Assembly: GCA_963747755.1 (NCBI GenBank)
Contig: CAVVGK010000003.1
Location: 124,001 to 188,000 of the forward strand
Direction of reading: 5' to 3'
Origin: DATFVA01 sp963747755
Lineage (GTDB): Bacteria > Bacteroidota > Ignavibacteria > Ignavibacteriales > Ignavibacteriaceae
DNA length: 64,000 bases
This document shows positions 53,324 through 61,794 of the stretch, one piece after another; position 1 is the stretch's first letter; each line of letters begins with the position of its first letter. The notes under the pieces are model-generated. The model saw nothing but the letters and a program-made list of their open reading frames with translations. It searched no databases and was not told the DNA's origin. Made by a program: the position numbers and the translations under genes.

Positions 53324-54487
53324 GTGAGTGAAAGAAATCTTATCAGTCCGGATATCGAATTTATAAAATATCTAAAGAAGAATGGGGGGGATACTCTGAA
53401 GAAATGCTTTCAGTGTGCAACCTGTTCGGTTGTTTGTTCACTTTCCCCCGAAAATAAAGCCTTTCCAAGGAAAGAAATGGCGTATGCGAACTGGGGCCAG
53501 AAGGAGAATCTCTTGGCTGATCCTGACATCTGGCTTTGTCACGGATGTACCGATTGCAGCATAAATTGTCCTCGTGGAGCTAAACCATCCGAACTACTCA
53601 GTGCCATGCGTTCCTATGTTGTTGAGTATTTCGCATTCCCGCACTTTATGGGGCATGCATTAAAGCACCCAAAATATTTGCCATATCTTATCCTTGTACC
53701 ATTTCTGGTTTTATTTGGTATTCTTTATGTTAATGTTGGCGGAGACTTTTCCCAACTTAATGAAGGTGAAATCGTTTTCGCGAGGTTTTTCCCTCATGGA
53801 ATTCTCGAAGTATTTTTTATTGGAGGCAATATTATTATTTTCACCTTTGCCGGGGTGGGGCTATACAGATACTGGGTTTACCTTACCTCCTATTCACCCG
53901 GACCTATCGGGAAAAGTTTCTGGGTTATTTTATGGACAACCATTATAGGAATACTTTCACATAAAAAATTCTCTTCCTGCGAGAGTAATTCGTCGAGATA
54001 TCTCGGACATTTCTTAATATTCTATGGATTTCTGGGTGCGATGGCAACTGCCGGGCTTGCTTTGGGGGCGGATATATTTTATGGACTGGAAGCACCGATT
54101 CCTTTCTTGCATCCAATAAAAATACTTGGCAATCTGAGTGGTATATCGCTGTTTGTTGGTAGCTCTATGATCATCATCCAGAGAATAAAGGCAAAACCCA
54201 ATATTAATTCAAATACCTACAGTGACTGGCTTCTGGTGCTGTTTATCTTTGGCATTGCAGTTACTGGACTTCTTACAGAATCATTGAGATTGACCTCTAC
54301 TCCCTTCATAGCATATAATGTGTACTATGTTCACCTGGTATTGATTTTCTTCTTATTATGGTATGCCCCTTATTCAAAACTGGCACACATGTTCTATAGA
54401 ACTTTAGCATTAGTTTTTCTAGAGATGAACGAAAGAAAAAATAAAGAAGCGGTTTTTAGTCGTATTTTGACCGTTACTTCTCTTTAA
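53324..54487 (+). CDS. qmoC: QmoC, HdrC-like and cytochrome b fusion subunit
   Basis: A 387-residue protein with a GTG start and AAGGAG site. Residues 1-110 are HdrC-like with two [4Fe-4S] motifs (CFQCATCSVVCSL, CHGCTDCSINCPRG); the rest is a NarI-like membrane domain with six helices and heme b histidines (e.g. YVHLVLIFFLLWYAPYSKLAHM). This is the QmoC build that links menaquinone to QmoAB. It is set apart from qmoAB by sat, aprBA, hppA and two small genes; the usual order is qmoABC. Confidence 0.94.
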   Translation: MSERNLISPDIEFIKYLKKNGGDTLKKCFQCATCSVVCSLSPENKAFPRKEMAYANWGQKENLLADPDIWLCHGCTDCSINCPRGAKPSELLSAMRSYVVEYFAFPHFMGHALKHPKYLPYLILVPFLVLFGILYVNVGGDFSQLNEGEIVFARFFPHGILEVFFIGGNIIIFTFAGVGLYRYWVYLTSYSPGPIGKSFWVILWTTIIGILSHKKFSSCESNSSRYLGHFLIFYGFLGAMATAGLALGADIFYGLEAPIPFLHPIKILGNLSGISLFVGSSMIIIQRIKAKPNINSNTYSDWLLVLFIFGIAVTGLLTESLRLTSTPFIAYNVYYVHLVLIFFLLWYAPYSKLAHMFYRTLALVFLEMNERKNKEAVFSRILTVTSL

Positions 54488-54673
54488 GAATATAAATTTT
54501 GTCCATTTAAAAAGAACTAATTTTAGTTATAGTTACGGAAAAGAACTAGCTGAAAGATTGGCTACGGTAACTTCCAATGAGAAATATACCTTCCGATTTT
54601 CATCCCCCTCAGGACTCTGTTGAGCTATCTTCTGGGAATAATTTTAGTTGATTCGGTCAACTGATGTAATACT

Positions 54674-57319
54674 TTATTCTTTTTCGTCAGTAAATCTTAA
54701 AGCAGGGGCCGAATCACCTTTTAGAAAAGCATCTACAAACTGGCTGATGTTTTCATCGTTTGTTAAGGTTACATCTACGTTCCGCACAGCTCCCATCAGT
54801 CGGCCAATTTCTGATAACAGGGACAAAATTGAGGTAGTAGGTATTTTTCTTATGGTCGCATTTACATGATCTCCCCGGTTAGATACTGTAAAATTCAAGG
54901 TTTCTAAAACTTTAGATATTATTTTAGCCCGCCTCATTCTACGTACGACATCCGCAGCACCACCGCGGAAATTAAAATTAATATAATTGTTATTTATTTC
55001 TTCGCTGGCGTAGGCATCCAGCCGCGAAAAATGATACCCCAACCTGGAAAAGAAATTCATATAACAATCAGAAACAAAAGCATAACTTCTGCTACCCAGA
55101 TCACGGTCGCTCCTGCTTGAATCGACAATGTTTGACATAAGTAGATTAGTTAATCCCTTAAAATCAATCGGAAGAGGTCCTGCCCATCTGATCCCGGGAG
55201 ATGTCATTCCTTTTATAAGTGATAGGAAGGGAAGGGAGGCAATGTTTTCAGGAGTTATAGACTTTTTCCCAGTTAGCTTTTTCAGTCCATTTCCCAAATC
55301 AATTACATGTATATCCAGAGGCACAGAAAATTTGAGTGGGTAAGCATATGTCTCCTCATATTGTGCAGATTCATAAAGTGAAAACATTTCACGCATAGAG
55401 GATTCATGTGCAAACCTCGTTACGTCGTGAAGAGTCCTGCAATTATCGGGTATAAATTCAGAAGCACCAGGATCAGTTAAATTCAGCGGAATGATAAGCT
55501 TAGAAACATTTTGCCATATTCTGTGCATAGGACTTCTCAAAAACAGGTTATTTGACGTTAATTCTGACTGACGGTATTTGATTAAGTCTGCAGCGATCCC
55601 TTCGTATACCTTATTTTCAGTTGCATCGATGGTAATCGTCATACCATTTTTCAGTAATTCGGTAGCATTACCAGTATTTACAATCACAGGGATACCCAGC
55701 TCACGGGCAATTATAGCAAGATGGCCAGTAGTATTTCCTATATCTGCAATTAGTCCCGATGCTTTGTGAAGCACTCTCGTCAGTTCAGGTGAAGTTTTCT
55801 TAACTACAAGTATTCCGCCTGAAGGAAAATTAACAAGGTCTTTAAACCTGTTCAACAAAAATACTTCCCCAGTATCTATTCCCGGACTCGCACAGGAACC
55901 ATTTTCCAGGAGACATTTATTATTATTTTCGAGATATTTTTGCGGATTTTTGTCAGAACCTGCAATACTAGTTTCAGCTACTGCAAGTGGCCTGCTTTGC
56001 AGAATATAAATCTTACCACTACCATCGATCGTCCATTCGATATCTTGTGGAGAACCGAAGAAATTTTCAATTCTTTTTGCATATTCCACGATGTCTCTGA
56101 GCTGTTCTTTCGAAAGACAAGGTTTTTCTATAATCTCCCTATCTATTTTCTCTTCTTTTAACCCATCAGTTTTCCTGAGTACGGTTTTATATTGCTGATT
56201 TCCCGGTGAAAATCTAATGAGCCTTCCCCGTTTGAAATCGACAATAAATTCCTGGGGTGATACGCTTCCATCGACAACCTTATTTCCTAATCCACGTACG
56301 GCATGAATAATCATCCCAACTTCTTTTCCCATCGGATCTTTTGTAAAAAGAACTCCGCTAATCTCTGAGTCAATCATCTGCAAACAACCTATACTCATAG
56401 GCATATCCACATCCCGAAGTCCTGTAAGAAATCTATAAACCAGTGACTGTGGAAGATATTTCGAGATTAAAACTTCGAAACATGCATCTATAAGATTCGC
56501 CTTACTTACATTAAGAGCGGTATAATGGAGACCTGCAAAAGAATGATGCAGATCATCTTCACCAACTGCACTCGATCTGACAGAGAGTAACACATCCCCA
56601 TGTTTGCTGGATAAAAATTCATAATTATTAAGAATTATCTTCTCAATTAATTGGGGTATAGGTGTCCCTATAATTAAGGCCTGGATTACCTGACTGACTT
56701 GCTGTATCTGGGTATTATCGTTAAAATCAATCGAGGCAATTGCACTATCAATCTGCGAATAAAGATCGCCCTGGGCAAGGAAGTCTTCAAAAAACCTGGA
56801 GGTTATGCAGAAACCATCAGGAATGGGAATCAGCAGCTTATTATGAATCTCACATAGCCTGCTCATTTTTCCACCAACTTCCCGGGTATGGTTCATAGTA
56901 ATTTCATCTACCCTGTATGAATAAGCCCTGTTTGGAAGAAGATGAACCTGCTCAGTGCATTCGTCGCAATCAGGTTTCTCGCAATCCCATCTCACCGGAC
57001 AGTAAGAACCTGGAGCTATTATTTCTTTACATTCACTTTCAATTCTGTTTACCTGGGTAATAAGAGATTTATATTTTCCGTTACACATAGCTGAAAGGTG
57101 ATCCGTAACGTCCCTGGTATGTATAAGAATCTCAGAATAAATCTTATAAATCTCTCCTTTCGAGAATGGGTTTCCTAAGCTGAGAGTTTCGCTTAACTGT
57201 GCCATCTGTTTAAGAGCTTCATCATTAGAATAAAGCAGGCTCTGAAAATGCTGGAGTTTTTCTCTGAAGGAAATTGATTTTTCTTTTGGCTGCTTATTTT
57301 TCTTCCTGAAGATTGACAT
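54674..57319 (-). CDS. PEP synthase/PPDK-like protein
   Basis: An 881-residue protein. After a helical N-terminus with a Cys cluster (CPVRWDCEKPDCDEC) comes a PEP/pyruvate-dikinase ATP-grasp domain (VRSSAVGEDDLHHSFAGLH, RGLGNKVVDGSVSPQEFIVD, DIEWTIDGSGKIYILQSRPL) and a mobile phosphohistidine domain with GNTTGHLAIIARELGIPVIV (catalytic His in T-x-H). The C-terminal part (CRTLHDVTRFAHESSMREMF) is not the standard PEP/pyruvate TIM barrel. It overlaps the receiver gene by one base and is the last gene of the minus-strand operon. Function may be regulatory phosphotransfer rather than PEP synthesis. Confidence 0.75.
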   Translation of the reverse strand: MSIFRKKNKQPKEKSISFREKLQHFQSLLYSNDEALKQMAQLSETLSLGNPFSKGEIYKIYSEILIHTRDVTDHLSAMCNGKYKSLITQVNRIESECKEIIAPGSYCPVRWDCEKPDCDECTEQVHLLPNRAYSYRVDEITMNHTREVGGKMSRLCEIHNKLLIPIPDGFCITSRFFEDFLAQGDLYSQIDSAIASIDFNDNTQIQQVSQVIQALIIGTPIPQLIEKIILNNYEFLSSKHGDVLLSVRSSAVGEDDLHHSFAGLHYTALNVSKANLIDACFEVLISKYLPQSLVYRFLTGLRDVDMPMSIGCLQMIDSEISGVLFTKDPMGKEVGMIIHAVRGLGNKVVDGSVSPQEFIVDFKRGRLIRFSPGNQQYKTVLRKTDGLKEEKIDREIIEKPCLSKEQLRDIVEYAKRIENFFGSPQDIEWTIDGSGKIYILQSRPLAVAETSIAGSDKNPQKYLENNNKCLLENGSCASPGIDTGEVFLLNRFKDLVNFPSGGILVVKKTSPELTRVLHKASGLIADIGNTTGHLAIIARELGIPVIVNTGNATELLKNGMTITIDATENKVYEGIAADLIKYRQSELTSNNLFLRSPMHRIWQNVSKLIIPLNLTDPGASEFIPDNCRTLHDVTRFAHESSMREMFSLYESAQYEETYAYPLKFSVPLDIHVIDLGNGLKKLTGKKSITPENIASLPFLSLIKGMTSPGIRWAGPLPIDFKGLTNLLMSNIVDSSRSDRDLGSRSYAFVSDCYMNFFSRLGYHFSRLDAYASEEINNNYINFNFRGGAADVVRRMRRAKIISKVLETLNFTVSNRGDHVNATIRKIPTTSILSLLSEIGRLMGAVRNVDVTLTNDENISQFVDAFLKGDSAPALRFTDEKE

Positions 57320-57729
57320 CAGATTATTTTTTCTGTTTTCAGTGTTCTTAAAATTAATGATTTAATCTCTTCCGTGGTAAACGGTTTTAAAAGAAAACCG
57401 GACGCATTTGTAAATGAATCGTCAGGAACCTCATCTTTGTCCTTATTTTGAACACCTGATGGAATATATCCTGACATTATAACAACCGGGATTTTAGGAT
57501 CTATATTCTTAATTCTTCTTATTGCTTCCATAGCATTCATTCCTGGCAACACCAGATCAATAAGAACAAGATTGAATTTACTACTCCTTATATGCTTTAA
57601 GCCTTCAAAGGCTGTTGTGCTGCAGGTAATATCATATGTGTTTTCCCGGTCATTATTCAATGCTTTCTTTACAGCTTTAAATATAATCTCTTCTTTGTCC
57701 AGAACTAATATTTTAACTACAGATTTCAT
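57319..57729 (-). CDS. Receiver-only response regulator with altered acidic pocket
   Basis: A 136-residue receiver. The phosphoacceptor Asp58 (LVLIDLVLPGMN) and the Lys in FLLKPFTTEE are present, but the N-terminal acidic pair, usually Asp-Asp or Glu-Asp, reads Asp11-Lys12 (LVLDKEEIIF), which would weaken Mg2+ binding. No output domain. It lies between the degenerate sensor kinase and the PEP synthase-like gene, and may act without normal phosphorylation. Confidence 0.85.
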   Translation of the reverse strand: MKSVVKILVLDKEEIIFKAVKKALNNDRENTYDITCSTTAFEGLKHIRSSKFNLVLIDLVLPGMNAMEAIRRIKNIDPKIPVVIMSGYIPSGVQNKDKDEVPDDSFTNASGFLLKPFTTEEIKSLILRTLKTEKII

Positions 57730-57733
57730 ACTT

Positions 57734-59278
57734 TCAAACTGGCAAAGTAATTCTTATTGTGTTCCCGGATTCTGCTGCTTCTATTCTCAATTCTCCCCTA
57801 TGCATTTTAATAATATCTTTGCAGACTACAAGACTGATATCTACTTTCTCAAAGTTTTTCAAATTGGAAGATTCATCCGTTAAATTTTGTAGAATTGTTT
57901 CAGGGATCGGCCTGCCGGTATCGCGAAAAATAATCTCGAGCTGGTTTTTATCTTCGTTAAATTCAGCTGATATATTAAGTATTCCCCCTGTTAACATTGA
58001 TTCCGAGGAGATTAAAAGCAGATTTAAAAATACCTGTTCAAGCAGAGTTCCATCGGCAGAGATCTCGGGAAACTCATTATCAATTGAGGAGATGATTTTT
58101 ATATTCCTGAAATTAGAAAATCTCTTTACAACAGAGATTGCCTGAGAGATAACAGGATTAATGTCAATAAATTTAAAATCTGGCTTATCATGTCTTGTGA
58201 ATGATAAGATATTTCTGATGCTCTCCCTTATCCTTAACGCTTCCTGTCGAATGGTAAGGTAATCCTCCTGTGAATGCTCATTCCCTGAATCAGATATTAA
58301 ACTTTCACTGTATATAATAATCCCGGTAAGAGGATTATTAATTTCATTTGCGAATTCATTTGCCATTTTTCCGATGGAGGCAAGTTTTTCAGATTCGATT
58401 AATTGCGACTGGGTTCTAAGTAGCTGCTGCTGCATCCTATTAAATGAATTCGCAAGTATTCCCAGTTCGGCCTTCCCTGCCGGGATTGGATGTTTAAAAT
58501 CACCCTGTGCCACCCGTTTGGTTCCTTCTACTATATTGCTGACAGGTTTTCCTATAACATATTTTATTGAAAAATAGGCAATGACTGCGGCAAGGAATGC
58601 AAAGATGAAAGTTAACAAGATAAGGATGAGTTGTGTTTGCTTCAAACTTCTAATAACTCTGTCCATCGAAACTTCAATCTCTATGAACCCGAGGATTACT
58701 TTTGAGCGATCGTGTACGAGAGCTTGTTTATTTGATTTTTCTTTGCTGATCTCTGTAGTTTCAATGCCATTATCATTTTGATGACAGGTACTGCCGCACT
58801 CGGGTTCATTAAATATCGGCAGAGAATAATTAATTAATTCAGACTGCTCATTTATTTTATAATGATTGAAATTCTTAATATCAGGATTTGAAATATCATT
58901 ATGATTATTATGACAGCTTCTACAGAGCTGGTTGTCCTGAGGAATGTTCTGATTCAACTCTGAGGCCCTGGACGCGTAGATGATTTGTCCCTGGTGGTTC
59001 AATATTCTTGCAGATTTTATTTCTTCAGTTTCAGCGATACTATGAATGGCAAGAGAAATTTCCTCCCTTCGGTTCTTCAGCATACTAAATCTGAGAATTT
59101 TCTCAATAGTTTTGCTTAATTGTTCAGTGTTATTACTGATGGCAGAAATGGCATCTTCTTTCTGTTTGATGACACTGAACGTAGAAAAGAGTCCCATCAT
59201 CAGGAGTATAATCATTCCAAGCAGTATTGATATGCGTGTGGAAATGCTGATATATTTTAATCTGCTAAAAATTTTCAT
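57734..59278 (-). CDS. Heme-binding transmembrane sensor with degenerate histidine-kinase domain
   Basis: A 514-residue membrane protein: TM1 about 14-36, periplasmic sensor about 37-215 with two cytochrome c-type heme sites (CRSCH at 119-123 and CGSTCH at 161-166), TM2 about 217-242, then HAMP. The kinase part looks dead: the H-box reads MANEFANEINNPLTG with Asn311 in place of the phosphorylated His, the N-box Asn is lost (LNLLLISSES), G1 reads DTGRPI and the G2 GxGxG is replaced (KVDISLVVCKD). The sensor may control a partner by contact, for example the adjacent receiver or PEP-synthase-like protein, in response to redox state. Confidence 0.85.
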   Translation of the reverse strand: MKIFSRLKYISISTRISILLGMIILLMMGLFSTFSVIKQKEDAISAISNNTEQLSKTIEKILRFSMLKNRREEISLAIHSIAETEEIKSARILNHQGQIIYASRASELNQNIPQDNQLCRSCHNNHNDISNPDIKNFNHYKINEQSELINYSLPIFNEPECGSTCHQNDNGIETTEISKEKSNKQALVHDRSKVILGFIEIEVSMDRVIRSLKQTQLILILLTFIFAFLAAVIAYFSIKYVIGKPVSNIVEGTKRVAQGDFKHPIPAGKAELGILANSFNRMQQQLLRTQSQLIESEKLASIGKMANEFANEINNPLTGIIIYSESLISDSGNEHSQEDYLTIRQEALRIRESIRNILSFTRHDKPDFKFIDINPVISQAISVVKRFSNFRNIKIISSIDNEFPEISADGTLLEQVFLNLLLISSESMLTGGILNISAEFNEDKNQLEIIFRDTGRPIPETILQNLTDESSNLKNFEKVDISLVVCKDIIKMHRGELRIEAAESGNTIRITLPV

Positions 59279-59310
59279 GTTAGCAATGATATTAATATTT
59301 TCCGGGCATC

Positions 59311-59622
59311 CTATTCGTGGTGCGAAATTCTGGTAACATTCATTCCAAATCTTTTCAGTACAAGATCAGTTCCAAATGCCATTATTGAACCAAGGGACGC
59401 CATAACCAGAGTAACCACGATCGCATAAAGGGTTCTATCATTATTATACATCTCTGCAATCCACAGGTTTACACCAGTCAGATCCCTGGTTTCTATAACT
59501 AAATTCAGAGCTTTTTCTTCTTTCCCACCAATATCGCCTCCATATGTTATCTTGCTGCCCGACCAAAGAAAGCTGATCGAAACTGATAATAAGAAGAATA
59601 CTATTATTTTTTTCATTTTCAT
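59311..59622 (-). CDS. Small membrane protein accompanying TauE/SafE transporters
   Basis: A 103-residue protein with an N-terminal signal peptide (KKIIVFFLLSVSISFLWSG), a soluble loop of about 50 residues and one C-terminal membrane helix (AIVVTLVMASLGSIMAFGTDLVL). I do not recognise a named family. It is 13 bp downstream of the last transporter gene, so it may be an accessory subunit. It could also stabilise the heme sensor encoded next. Confidence 0.7.
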   Translation of the reverse strand: MKMKKIIVFFLLSVSISFLWSGSKITYGGDIGGKEEKALNLVIETRDLTGVNLWIAEMYNNDRTLYAIVVTLVMASLGSIMAFGTDLVLKRFGMNVTRISHHE

Positions 59623-59635
59623 ATGTAAACCTCAA

Positions 59636-60685
59636 TTAGTGCTCAATTAATAATTTTTTTTCTTTTCTGGCCTCAATGAAAAGCTTTACACAAATAACCA
59701 AGGTCATTATAACTGAAGCTCCTATAACAAGTACTCCCGCAATATGAGAATATATAGGGATATCCGTCATTTTATAAACCTGTTCAATAACAACCGATAC
59801 CCCTGCAAAGGCTATCATAACTGCAAACAAAAGTCTTATTCCATATCCGCGGATGTATTTCACTGCCGTAACTCCCAGCTGAGCTCCTATTGATGCTCCG
59901 ATCAGCATAAAGAAAGCCGCGATGATTTCAACTCTTCCTTTGAGTGCATATGTAAGACAACCGTAAGCACCGCTAAAAAGAACGCTCATCAGGTCTGTGC
60001 CGACAGCAATAGCTGTAGGACAGCCAATTAGATAAACCAGCGCAGGCATCCTGATAAATCCTCCCCCAACTCCCATAAATCCTGAAAGAAATCCTGTAAC
60101 GAAAAAGATTGCAAGTACTATCCAGAGTGAAACAGATTCTATACCGGAAGTAGGAAAAGATACCATTGGAGGAATTTTTATTTTATATAGCCTCTGGGAC
60201 AGGCGAACCTTCTTCTTCGCAGGCTTACCCGTAGAACTTATTTTGGGAGAATCACTTTGTGACGGACGTATGACAAAATAATCATACATCATAAAGATTG
60301 ATAATCCCAGCAGCAGAACAATGTAGCTCCACCGCACTATAGCCCCCACGTTACCCACTCTCTCTAGTATCATAACTACCTGGGAGCCCCCCTCTACTCC
60401 GATGACTGAGGCCACTATAGAGAAAGATCCAAGCTTCCAATCCACATTCCCCATTTTGCTATGTTTTTTTGTAGCGACAATAGATTTTCCAAAAATATGA
60501 GCCAGATCAGTACCAATCGCATAGGACATGTGAAAACCGAAAATGTTGAGAGCCGGTGTTACAATCCATGCTCCTCCGACACCAAAGAACCCCCCAAGCA
60601 CACCCACACAAAACCCGATCAGGATTAGCAGCAGTACATTGAATTCAATTCCTGCTACCGGCAGATATATATTAAAGATATCCAT
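59636..60685 (-). CDS. TauE/SafE (TSUP) family transporter, copy 1
   Basis: A 349-residue protein with eight to nine helices in two homologous halves; each half has a GFFGVGG or GFMGVGGG glycine motif (LGGFFGVGGAWIVTPALNIF; GFLSGFMGVGGGFIRMPALV). Relative to the other copies it has changes such as GAWIV for GGWIV and AHIFGKSIVATKKHSK for ANIFGQSIGATKKHQK. TSUP proteins move sulfate, sulfite, thiosulfate or sulfonates; in this context sulfate uptake or sulfite export is likely. It is the third and last of a tandem set in transcription order. Confidence 0.9.
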   Translation of the reverse strand: MDIFNIYLPVAGIEFNVLLLILIGFCVGVLGGFFGVGGAWIVTPALNIFGFHMSYAIGTDLAHIFGKSIVATKKHSKMGNVDWKLGSFSIVASVIGVEGGSQVVMILERVGNVGAIVRWSYIVLLLGLSIFMMYDYFVIRPSQSDSPKISSTGKPAKKKVRLSQRLYKIKIPPMVSFPTSGIESVSLWIVLAIFFVTGFLSGFMGVGGGFIRMPALVYLIGCPTAIAVGTDLMSVLFSGAYGCLTYALKGRVEIIAAFFMLIGASIGAQLGVTAVKYIRGYGIRLLFAVMIAFAGVSVVIEQVYKMTDIPIYSHIAGVLVIGASVIMTLVICVKLFIEARKEKKLLIEH

Positions 60686-60717
60686 ATACTATTCCCGTTC
60701 AAAAATGAGAAAATAGT

Positions 60718-61764
60718 TCAAGCTAGTTTACTCTTCCTGGATTTTTCCTTTCTTGATTCTAAAACAAGTCTTGCTATAATAATAATGGTCATCGAGACTG
60801 CGGTACCCATAAGAACAATTCCGGCAGTTGTCTGGTAGAAGGAAACCAGGGAGAGTTTGTACACCTGTTCCAAAGCAACCGAGCATCCTGCAAACACAAT
60901 CATTATAGCAAAGAGAAGTCTTATGCCATAACCTTTAACGTACTTTATTGCCGTTGCACCTATCTGGGCGCCTATTGATGCCCCAATCAGCATAAAAAAT
61001 GCGGCAATAAATTCTACGCGTCCCTTTAGCGCATAAGTAAAACAACCATATGCCCCTGCAAATAATACACTCATTAAGTCGGTTCCTACTGCTATAACAG
61101 TAGGTACTCCGATAAGATATACAAGTGCAGGCATTCTTATGAATCCGCCTCCTACACCAAGAAAACCCGAAAGAAATCCTGTTACCAGGAAGACAAAGAG
61201 GACAATCCACAATGATACGGATTGGATGCCCGAAGCAGGGAGAGAGATCATAGGAGGAATTTTTATGCTGTGTAACTTTACCGCTATTTTGCTTCTGGTT
61301 TCCTGCTGTTTTTCTTTGGGTTCATTTTTTGAATGTGCATTCACAACAAAATAATCATAGAACATGAAAATACTTAGTCCGAACATCATCACTAAATAGC
61401 ACCACCGGACAATTTCACCTGCATTCCCTTCTTTCTCAAGTTCCAGTATCACCTGGGAACCCAATTCTAGCCCGACAACTGAAGCTACAATCGAAATAAA
61501 CCCAAGTTTCCAGTCAATATTCCCCATCTTCTGATGCTTTTTTGTTGCCCCGATTGACTGCCCAAATATATTTGCAAGATCAGTCCCAATCGCATACGCC
61601 ATATGGAACCCGAAAATGTTTAACGCCGGGGTGACAATCCAGCCTCCTCCCACACCAAAGAACCCCCCTAGAACTCCAACACAAAATCCAATTAGTATTA
61701 GAAGAAGTACGTTAAACTCGATTCCTGCGACAGGCAAATAAATATTAAATATATCCACATTCAT
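60718..61764 (-). CDS. TauE/SafE (TSUP) family transporter, copy 2
   Basis: A 348-residue paralogue of the neighbours, with ATG at 61764 giving MNVDIFNIYLPVAGIEFNV. The first 55 residues are almost identical to copy 1. Glycine motifs GFFGVGGGWIVTPALNIF and GFLGVGGGFIRMPALVYL mark the two repeats. The central cytoplasmic loop (SKNEPKEKQQETRSKIAVKL) differs between copies, suggesting separate functions or regulation. Spacing to the next copy is 32 bp. Confidence 0.9.
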   Translation of the reverse strand: MNVDIFNIYLPVAGIEFNVLLLILIGFCVGVLGGFFGVGGGWIVTPALNIFGFHMAYAIGTDLANIFGQSIGATKKHQKMGNIDWKLGFISIVASVVGLELGSQVILELEKEGNAGEIVRWCYLVMMFGLSIFMFYDYFVVNAHSKNEPKEKQQETRSKIAVKLHSIKIPPMISLPASGIQSVSLWIVLFVFLVTGFLSGFLGVGGGFIRMPALVYLIGVPTVIAVGTDLMSVLFAGAYGCFTYALKGRVEFIAAFFMLIGASIGAQIGATAIKYVKGYGIRLLFAIMIVFAGCSVALEQVYKLSLVSFYQTTAGIVLMGTAVSMTIIIIARLVLESRKEKSRKSKLA

Positions 61765-61794
61765 TCCGGTTTTGATTTTAGAAAATGAACATAA

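Noticed and set aside
54488..54673. Bidirectional terminator between convergent qmoC and the PEP-synthase-like gene
   Set aside because: Only a 6-bp hairpin (54646-54662) without a T-run in either direction was found.
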